This document shows, one piece after another, positions 5,984 to 10,601 of a DNA stretch of 10,601 nucleotides. The notes under the pieces were generated by a model. It searched no databases. It saw nothing but the letters and a program-made list of their open reading frames with translations, and was not told the origin of the DNA. The position numbers and the translations under genes were made by a program. Position 1 is the stretch's first letter. Each line of letters opens with the position of its first letter. This DNA comes from Nitrososphaerales archaeon TH5896 (GTDB lineage: Archaea; Thermoproteota; Nitrososphaeria; Nitrososphaerales; Nitrososphaeraceae): positions 1-10,601 of the forward strand of contig JAATVP010000101.1 of the NCBI GenBank assembly GCA_014523625.1, in the 5' to 3' direction.

Positions 5984-6009
5984 AAACATTAAAATATGCC
6001 CTAATGTTT
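5984..6009. repeat. 8-bp inverted repeat between divergent genes
   Basis: AAACATTA and TAATGTTT are perfect inverted copies separated by 10 nt. The centre-to-centre distance of about 18 nt is close to two helix turns, as expected for a dimeric regulator. The site lies 75-100 nt upstream of the DUF6659-like gene and about 170 nt upstream of the small Cys/His gene. Confidence 0.35.
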
Positions 6010-6140
6010 ATCATATTTTTACGCACATTGTTGAATTATTTTGACGAAGTCGATAACATATTTTCCGTAATTCGTGTTAGGATAGCAAACAGATATCTAT
6101 TTTAAATTGCCGGAGCGGGGACCCTAAGCTTATTCCATTA

Positions 6141-6150
6141 ACAATATATT
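6141..6150 (+). promoter_or_regulatory. TATA-like box for the small Cys/His-rich gene
   Basis: ACAATATATT is centred about 33 nt upstream of the TTG at 6180, predicting transcription near 6174 and a leader of about 6 nt. It supports the TTG as the start in a frame that lacks any ATG or GTG upstream of the Cys motif. Confidence 0.4.
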
Positions 6151-6179
6151 GTATAGGCATATTATATCATGATTGGAGA

Positions 6180-6335
6180 TTGAAGGTTACTGACGTATGG
6201 GGGAAGGAATCTGAACCAATATGTACCTATTATCGTTGCAGACACAAATTTTCTGTACATGGAACTAATCTCTGTCGTTGCAAGCATCCACAGAACACAG
6301 TAATTGGTGTCACGGGTTTGGTGGAGATGCGATAG
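6180..6335 (+). CDS. Small Cys/His-rich protein, 51 aa, TTG start
   Basis: The frame is too short for most gene finders and starts with TTG, but its content is striking: within 22 residues lie C15, C20, H22, H27, C32, C34 and H36, in the order C-x4-C-x-H-x4-H-x4-C-x-C-x-H. The key pieces are CTYYRCRHKFSVHG and LCRCKHPQNTVIG. Such density of Cys and His in a short protein indicates zinc (or other metal) binding. I have an impression of similar small proteins in Nitrososphaera-type genomes but cannot name a family. No hydrophobic segment is present. A TATA box at 6141-6150 gives a predicted leader of about 6 nt. The frame on the opposite strand (6162-6392) is judged its shadow. It is convergent with the PsbP-like gene, 138 nt away. 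Confidence 0.58.
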   Translation: MKVTDVWGKESEPICTYYRCRHKFSVHGTNLCRCKHPQNTVIGVTGLVEMR

Positions 6336-6473
6336 CAAGACCTGCGGTTCTTTTGGCCAGGTATACGAATATGCAAGAATCATAAGCAACAATACGGATG
6401 ATCATTAAGTATTGAAAATTATGAATGATCTGATATTTTTAAATGGAATAAGCAGAGCGCCTAATCATCATCA

Positions 6474-7070
6474 TCACAGAAATTTTAGCGAATCTAACAT
6501 AGACTGTATTACCGGCAGATATGATTCGTATTTCTCTGGATAGGCCTTGTATGTGATTACATAGACCAGATTATCAGGTTTTACGACTATTTGCATTGCA
6601 GTCCTTTTTGCATCATTATCATCTGTTGCACTAAAGGAAATCTCATATGCATCAAAGCTATTCAGTCTTGACTTACTCGAGCTCAAGAGGGTAAAATCTT
6701 GAGTATCACTTTCAAGATCCGTGATTATTTCTTTTGCTATAGATTCTAGTGTGGAATCTGCAGTTGAAATATTATGCAACTTTATTCCCAGCCCAGCTGG
6801 GAAAGAAGGTGAATCACTTTCGCGCGGAGCTATGAAAGTGACCTGATCCTGACCAATTTTCGACCTCTCCCAATTGCTAGGATATTTGATCATTAGCCCG
6901 AGACCTTGATCTTCAAAGATAACCAAATCGCCTGCCAAAGGTGGAGTGTGAAAAAAGGCGGAAAGATCAGTCCCAGCAGGATAAGCGAGTAAGGGTACAA
7001 TGACTACAATTAAGATATAGGCTAGAGTCATTTGAAAGGGTCGAGCAGGTGTAAACCAAAAAAAATCCAT
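6474..7070 (-). CDS. PsbP-like secreted or membrane-anchored protein
   Basis: After a hydrophobic N-terminal segment (residues 14-32, with AYILIVVIVPLLAYPAG) the protein has the PsbP/Mog1-type pattern: 'GLGLMIKYPSNWERSKIG' at 56-73, then FIAP, a helix 'STLESIAKEIITDLES' and a final strand-helix unit ending 'YLPVIQSMLDSLKFL'. PsbP-like domains without a photosystem are frequent in these archaea; there the role is unknown, and an extracytoplasmic ligand-binding or lipoprotein-like function is inference. The segment could be a signal peptide cleaved after YPA, or an anchor. The frame extends upstream to 7169 with an ATG at 7166, adding 32-33 residues of no signal-peptide character. I chose the ATG at 7070 because a TATA box at 7110-7119 lies inside that extension and the hydrophobic segment is then near the N-terminus; a TTG at 7079 is also possible. 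Confidence 0.75.
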   Translation of the reverse strand: MDFFWFTPARPFQMTLAYILIVVIVPLLAYPAGTDLSAFFHTPPLAGDLVIFEDQGLGLMIKYPSNWERSKIGQDQVTFIAPRESDSPSFPAGLGIKLHNISTADSTLESIAKEIITDLESDTQDFTLLSSSKSRLNSFDAYEISFSATDDNDAKRTAMQIVVKPDNLVYVITYKAYPEKYESYLPVIQSMLDSLKFL

Positions 7071-7109
7071 CCATTTCAATCGATAAGAGCTGTCATATTG
7101 GTGAGCTCC

Positions 7110-7119
7110 ATATATTAAC
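7110..7119 (-). promoter_or_regulatory. TATA-like box for the PsbP-like gene
   Basis: The minus strand reads GTTAATATAT, centred about 44 nt upstream of the ATG at 7070 and predicting transcription near 7087. It gives a 17-nt leader to that ATG, or 8 nt to a TTG at 7079. If correct, starts at 7166-7169 are excluded. Confidence 0.4.
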
Positions 7120-7261
7120 ACTCTACTAACAATAGTCCGGCTTGGCCGTTCAGAGGAGGCTATCATCAATGCTTGGTCAAAACGAAGATATCGAAAGGTC
7201 AGTGCAAGTTGTTTGTATCCTTAGGAATATGTACTAATGTTCGAGCTACTGTTTATCGATC

Positions 7262-7296
7262 AAAAACACTTGTTTTTCAACCTGCATCTGAAAAAC
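7262..7296. repeat. Overlapping inverted repeats upstream of the reductase gene
   Basis: AAAAACA-CT-TGTTTTT (7262-7277) is a perfect 7-bp inverted repeat. Its right arm also pairs with a third copy: GTTTTTCA (7272-7279) and TGAAAAAC (7289-7296) are perfect 8-bp inverted copies 9 nt apart. The cluster lies 110-145 nt upstream of the ATG at 7407, within a 237- to 336-nt gap shared with the divergent PsbP-like gene. It may be a regulatory site; the A/T-richness of the arms makes chance possible. Confidence 0.35.
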
Positions 7297-7375
7297 AGAG
7301 GTCTTCCCTGACCGAACAGGAAACTACTATCCATCACTGATCCTGGTCAAATCCATCATAGAAAATGGGAAAATG

Positions 7376-7386
7376 TTAAGTATATT
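7376..7386 (+). promoter_or_regulatory. TATA box for the reductase gene
   Basis: TTAAGTATATT is centred 26 nt upstream of the ATG at 7407, so the transcript would begin at or near the start codon itself (leaderless). No Shine-Dalgarno site is seen, in agreement. Confidence 0.5.
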
Positions 7387-7406
7387 CTCCTCTAAAAAGA
7401 GAAGCT

Positions 7407-8336
7407 ATGTCAAAATCCCCGACCCCTATATTTGAATGGCACATAAAGGATAGAAGAAAGGAAACTCCCGATTCCTATACTTATGTGTTTTCTCCGTTTT
7501 CGGCATCAGATCGATTTACGTTTAACGTGGGGGAATTTGTAACAATCAAAGCATTATTGAAAAGGCCAACAGCTTCTGGAAGCGTTGAAGAGACCGAAGT
7601 AGAAAGGGCGTATTCGATCGCTTCTTCACCAACAAGGGAGGACATTGAATTAACCATAAAGGATGAGAAACCATATGGTTACATAAATCCAGTCATCGGC
7701 AAGGCAGATGGATTTGCAGCATACTTTTTTGAGCAATTTAAAATGGGCGATAAAGTTTCTGTCAAATATACCAAAGCAAGAGACCCTTTTCTCTCAAAGG
7801 TCGCAACTGGAGCAGAGAAAGATATTGCATATTGGTCCGGATCAAATGGTGCTGAGTGCGCTCGATGCCTCATACAATACATGGAAGACCGGAGAGATTT
7901 GGATCTTCGACTCGCTTTATTTTACAGCAACCCTAGACTCTATTCACTTGAAGACCAGGAGAGCGTAGGTGTAATTTATTACAGTTGGCTTATAGACATG
8001 GCTAGGAAACTTGATAATTTCAAAGTAGTTTTCACTTTTACTAGGGACAGCGAGACTAATTTGAATTCCGATCATCCGAGGATTTTTTACAGAAAGGGCA
8101 GATTCTTTAAGGATGAGGAAGGGAAACCCGAACGGACTCTTCAAAAGTTTCATGGAAATGTTGAATCAGCATTTAATCCCATATGTGGAAGCAGTGGATT
8201 CATCAATGGGCTCGTCAAGCTCAAGACTGGGTCCATAGCGAGAGGAAGAGGGATAGTGCAAGAGTTGATGGAGATAGAGAGAGTAAAACCAGAGAAAATT
8301 GACAAGGAACAGTTCTATCTAGACGTGGCTAAATGA
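7407..8336 (+). CDS. Ferredoxin reductase-like flavoprotein (FNR family)
   Basis: This 309-residue soluble protein has the two-domain layout of ferredoxin-NAD(P) reductases. The N-terminal barrel has the flavin motif RAYSIASSP (67-75), of the RxYS type that holds the FAD, preceded by 'FNVGEFVTIKAL' (39-50), and ends near 'GDKVSVKYTKARDPF' (114-128). The second domain would bind the nicotinamide nucleotide: 'IAYWSGSNGAECARC' (140-154) stands where the family has a Gly-Gly-Thr-Gly-x-x-Pro loop, LALFYSNPR (169-177) follows, and NPICGSSGFINGLV (257-270) matches the C-terminal CGxxxF/M motif with its hydride-transfer Cys. The loop is thus degenerate. The partner and substrate are unknown; electron transfer between NAD(P)H and a ferredoxin or another carrier is the family role. 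It is a single gene, convergent with the zinc-ribbon membrane-protein gene. Confidence 0.85.
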   Translation: MSKSPTPIFEWHIKDRRKETPDSYTYVFSPFSASDRFTFNVGEFVTIKALLKRPTASGSVEETEVERAYSIASSPTREDIELTIKDEKPYGYINPVIGKADGFAAYFFEQFKMGDKVSVKYTKARDPFLSKVATGAEKDIAYWSGSNGAECARCLIQYMEDRRDLDLRLALFYSNPRLYSLEDQESVGVIYYSWLIDMARKLDNFKVVFTFTRDSETNLNSDHPRIFYRKGRFFKDEEGKPERTLQKFHGNVESAFNPICGSSGFINGLVKLKTGSIARGRGIVQELMEIERVKPEKIDKEQFYLDVAK

Positions 8337-8346
8337 AATGTGTACA

Positions 8347-8358
8347 CTTATCGATAAG
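8347..8358. repeat. 12-bp palindrome between convergent genes
   Basis: CTTATCGATAAG is a perfect palindrome in the 63-nt gap between two converging genes. It could act as a two-way termination or transcript-end structure, but there is no T-run next to it. Confidence 0.3.
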
Positions 8359-8399
8359 ACTTTGGCAATCCAATGAAGGAAACAATTGCATCCGTTATT

Positions 8400-8732
8400 C
8401 TAAAAGGTAGCCCTTTTTGCTCGAGAACCACAAGTGGCGCAAAATGCGCCTTTTACACGTGATCCACAAGACATGCAAACATACTTTAGCGATATTTTAG
8501 ATTCTGTAGGTGCAATGCTACCCCCAGCCTTCTCATCACTAAATCCTAGATTTCGTAGGGCCTTTTGTTGGCTTCTCCTTATATAAAATACTAAACCGAC
8601 AAGTACTATAATGTTAAGTGAAAGACCGGCAATAAAACCAAAATAGTAGGTCAATACTAAACCTAAGAGGAAGCTACCTGCAATTAGGGCAATCTGTTTG
8701 ACCCAGACACCCTTGAGCTTATTACTAGACAA
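8400..8732 (-). CDS. Two-helix membrane protein with C-terminal zinc ribbon
   Basis: The 110-residue product has two hydrophobic segments, about 11-31 (ALIAGSFLLGLVLTYYFGF) and 33-51 (IAGLSLNIIVLVGLVFYI), followed by a basic RRSQQK stretch that should face the cytoplasm, and a C-terminal zinc ribbon: C86-x2-C89 (CMSCGSR) and C98-x2-C101 (CATCGSR). The two matching CxxCGSR knuckles are typical of a one-zinc ribbon. Small membrane-bound zinc ribbons of this kind are common in ammonia-oxidising archaea, and their function is unknown. The start is a TTG at 8732; the frame has no ATG or GTG upstream of the first helix. A TATA-like box upstream suggests an almost leaderless transcript. The gene is convergent with the reductase gene and divergent from the isopropylmalate synthase gene. 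Confidence 0.75.
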   Translation of the reverse strand: MSSNKLKGVWVKQIALIAGSFLLGLVLTYYFGFIAGLSLNIIVLVGLVFYIRRSQQKALRNLGFSDEKAGGSIAPTESKISLKYVCMSCGSRVKGAFCATCGSRAKRATF

Positions 8733-8984
8733 AGTGTTCTACATATATATATTTGAATTAATAATATTTACAAGTTAGCGTCCGATCCGTCACATCCATG
8801 TTCCTTGAAAGAAAATTTTCCGTTTCGTTAGACTTAAGACCCTCACGGGATTTGGGATGAAGACGAACTGAGCTTGCTATTTATCAGAGGAGTTACTGCC
8901 ATTTAATTCGTCCCAATATTTTAGGTACAATTTGAACTCCTCCAGCTCGCCTTCTACGCAAAGACCGATCCGCAGACGAATGAA
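8733..8984. other. Intergenic stretch before leuA
   Basis: This gap holds the A/T-rich promoter of the divergent membrane-protein gene on the left. To the right I see no clear TATA box correctly spaced for the GTG at 8985; a box-like CCAATATTTTAG at 8913-8924 would give a leader of about 39 nt. On the minus strand a frame from 8996 to 8877 reads 'GELEEFKLYLKYWDELNG' and stops, without a start codon; it may be a remnant. Confidence 0.35.
8755..8766 (-). promoter_or_regulatory. TATA-like region for the zinc-ribbon membrane-protein gene
   Basis: The minus strand is A/T-only over much of 8742-8771. A box around 8755-8766 (TATTAATT) has its centre about 28 nt upstream of the TTG at 8732. A second candidate (ATATATATA, 8743-8751) lies too close. 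The exact box cannot be fixed. Confidence 0.3.
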
Positions 8985-10559
8985 GTGCGTAGTAGGTCAG
9001 GAAATAAGTTTAAATTGCCCTTTTCGCGACTATCGCCTATTGTTGAACAGGTAAGAATTTTCGATACCACTCTTAGAGATGGTGAACAGACACCAGGCGT
9101 CTCCGTGAGCCCCGAACAAAAATTGCAAATTGCTATTAAATTGGATGAGTTAGGGGTAGATGCCATCGAGGCTGGATTCCCAATTGTATCGCAAGGGGAG
9201 AGGCTTGCGATTAAAAGTATTGTTAGACAGGGATTGCACTCGGAAGTATGTGGGCTGGCTAGAACCGTACAGGAGGACATAGACGCTGCACTTGGCTGCG
9301 ATTTAGGATACATTCACTTATTCATTGCGACCTCGGATATCCATATGAAATTCAAGCTGAAAATGAACAGAGAACAGGTGCTCGATAAGGCCGTGTGGGC
9401 CGTGGATTATGCAAAGAAACACGGGGTTCAAGTAGAGTTTTCAGCTGAGGATGCTACTAGATCAGAGACCGGTTTCATGAAGGAAGTGTTTGGAGCCGTT
9501 TCGCAATCTGGAGCGGACCGATTGGATATTCCTGATACGGTAGGCTATTCAACCCCGGATTATATTTCAAGGCTCGTGACAGACGTAACGACTATTTCGC
9601 CGCTGCCGATAAGTATGCATTGCCATGATGATTTAGGACTCGCTGTTGCAAACACAATTGCTGGAATAAATGCAGGAGCGACTTGCGCTCAAGTAACCGT
9701 AAACGGGATAGGCGAGAGAGCCGGAAATGCTTCACTAGAAGAGGTTGTTATGGCGCTGCAGTGCCTATACAAGAGATCACATGGAATAAAGACCGAGTTA
9801 CTGTACGAGACCTCAAAATTCGTTTCAAATGCAATGGGAATAATTGTTCAGCCAAATAAAGCCATTATTGGAGAAAATGCATTTGGTCATGAATCGGGGA
9901 TTCATACTCATGGTATAATAAACAATCCCTTAACTTATGAGCCAATCAGTCCGGAGCTCGTAGGAAGGAAAAGATGGCTCCAAGCAGGTAAACACGCGGG
10001 TGCACATGGTATAAGAGCAATGTTAGAAGAATTCGGAGTAAAACCTGATGATGAGCAGCTTAAACAAATTTTGGAGAGGCAGAAGACTATTGCTGACCTG
10101 GGTAAATCTATCACGACCAGCGAATTGCTTTCTATCGCAAGTAAAGTAATGAAAAATAACACATTCCAAGAAAAATTCCAGCTTCGTGATTTTCATACTG
10201 TAACCGGTATAAACATCATCCCTACGGCAGTTGTCAAGATCAACACTGGCGACAAAGATGTAATATCCTCTGAAATTGGGGTAGGGCCTGTGGATGCGGC
10301 ATTAAAGGCTATCCAAAAGATAGTGAGCCAATTAGAAGATGTGAAAATTAGAGAATATCGAGTAGAGTCAATAACTGGGGGATCTGACGCAACTGCAGAA
10401 GTAGTTGTCAAGATCGAAGACAGCGAAGGCCATACCGTTTCATCTCGGAAAACAGGAGAAGATATAGTGATCGCTTCGGTCTACGCTATGATGGATGCTA
10501 CTAACAAGATGATACTGAGAAAGGTAATCTTATCCGGAGACGCTATCTCCACACACTAG
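8985..10559 (+). CDS. leuA: 2-isopropylmalate synthase (LeuA type)
   Basis: The enzyme condenses 2-oxoisovalerate with acetyl-CoA, the first committed step of leucine synthesis, in the cytoplasm. The catalytic barrel starts at RIFDTTLRDGEQTPG (24-38, metal ligand D32 or D27 and catalytic R31), and has the metal-binding His pair HCHDD (212-216), NGIGERAGN (240-248) and NKAIIGENAFGHESGIHTHG (291-310). Residues about 398-510 form the LeuA dimer domain that binds leucine for feedback inhibition (FHTVTGINIIPTAVVKI onward). At 524 residues the length fits. Citramalate or homocitrate synthase are close relatives and cannot be fully excluded; TSDIHMKFKLKM suits LeuA. The start is uncertain: GTG at 8985 is the only ordinary start far enough upstream (a stop lies at 8922), but a TATA-like box at 9006-9016 lies inside this N-terminal stretch. 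It is a single gene, without leuBCD nearby. Confidence 0.9.
   Translation: MRSRSGNKFKLPFSRLSPIVEQVRIFDTTLRDGEQTPGVSVSPEQKLQIAIKLDELGVDAIEAGFPIVSQGERLAIKSIVRQGLHSEVCGLARTVQEDIDAALGCDLGYIHLFIATSDIHMKFKLKMNREQVLDKAVWAVDYAKKHGVQVEFSAEDATRSETGFMKEVFGAVSQSGADRLDIPDTVGYSTPDYISRLVTDVTTISPLPISMHCHDDLGLAVANTIAGINAGATCAQVTVNGIGERAGNASLEEVVMALQCLYKRSHGIKTELLYETSKFVSNAMGIIVQPNKAIIGENAFGHESGIHTHGIINNPLTYEPISPELVGRKRWLQAGKHAGAHGIRAMLEEFGVKPDDEQLKQILERQKTIADLGKSITTSELLSIASKVMKNNTFQEKFQLRDFHTVTGINIIPTAVVKINTGDKDVISSEIGVGPVDAALKAIQKIVSQLEDVKIREYRVESITGGSDATAEVVVKIEDSEGHTVSSRKTGEDIVIASVYAMMDATNKMILRKVILSGDAISTH
9006..9016 (+). promoter_or_regulatory. TATA-like box inside the annotated start of leuA
   Basis: AAGTTTAAATT is centred about 27-28 nt upstream of the codon ATT at 9039, directly before 'VEQVRIFDTTLRDG', where proteins of this family normally begin. 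It would give a leaderless transcript from that point. It is a moderate match, inside the frame assigned to leuA. Confidence 0.3.
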
Positions 10560-10601
10560 GGGATTCGGTATCTAAAGTTCCTGTTTATACAATCAATGGC
10601 C

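Noticed and set aside
6162..6392. Minus-strand frame of 76 residues
   Set aside because: It starts with TTG, has no promoter seen at the right distance and lies opposite the Cys/His-rich frame, whose patterned content is more convincing.
7237..7311. 24-residue plus frame starting MFELLFIDQKH
   Set aside because: It has no fitting TATA box and covers the A/T-rich inverted-repeat cluster, whose composition explains the Phe/Leu/Lys content.
8954..9313. Minus-strand frame of 119 residues across the start of leuA
   Set aside because: It lies fully opposite the conserved leuA catalytic motifs and has the Ser/Pro/Cys-rich make-up of an antisense shadow.
10536..10550. GGAGA-CGCTA-TCTCC hairpin at the end of leuA
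   Set aside because: It is inside the coding sequence, has only 5 bp and is not followed by a T-run, so I do not call it a terminator.

Overview
This window looks like archaeal chromosome from the ammonia-oxidising lineage (Thaumarchaeota / Nitrososphaeria, probably Nitrososphaerales). The evidence is the gene content: a Cys-pair zinc-ribbon protein of a type I associate with this group, a DUF6659-like protein, a secreted PsbP-like protein, a secreted protein carrying a 'GTISSIQNDESGNPAWILSG' block, and a membrane protein ending in a zinc ribbon. Promoters are also archaeal in form: several starts have an A/T-rich TATA-like box 35-38 nt upstream, which implies leaders of about 8-10 nt or none, and Shine-Dalgarno sites are rare. 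The genus cannot be fixed from sequence alone.

Layout. 1-968: a gene-poor stretch with one hypothetical protein (296-655, minus) and a cluster of operator-like palindromes and repeats. 969-1310 (minus): zinc-ribbon protein. 1572-2171 (plus): secreted lineage-specific protein, followed by a T-rich terminator. 2524-2823 (plus): small uncharacterised protein. 2884-5083 (minus): a two-gene operon of a MarR-family repressor followed by a 14-helix DHA2-type drug/proton antiporter, with a palindrome between the TATA box and the predicted transcription start. 5179-5336 (minus): a small gene that appears broken by a one-base deletion. 5424-5909 (minus): DUF6659-like protein. 6180-6335 (plus): a 51-residue Cys/His-rich protein with a TTG start. 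6474-7070 (minus): PsbP-like membrane-anchored or secreted protein. 7407-8336 (plus): flavin-dependent ferredoxin reductase-like protein. 8400-8732 (minus): two-helix membrane protein with a zinc ribbon. 8985-10559 (plus): alpha-isopropylmalate synthase (leucine pathway).

How the genes relate. The only clear functional unit is marR plus the MFS exporter, a classic self-regulated efflux cassette. Other genes are mostly single, each with its own promoter, in convergent or divergent arrangement, which is common in this lineage. I see no rRNA, tRNA, CRISPR array, transposase, integrase or phage gene. I do not see a new multi-gene system. The points most worth a second look are the two small unlisted genes (5179-5336 and 6180-6335), the 18-bp perfect palindrome with repeated half-sites at 824-852, the marR operator, and the unusual start of the isopropylmalate synthase gene.
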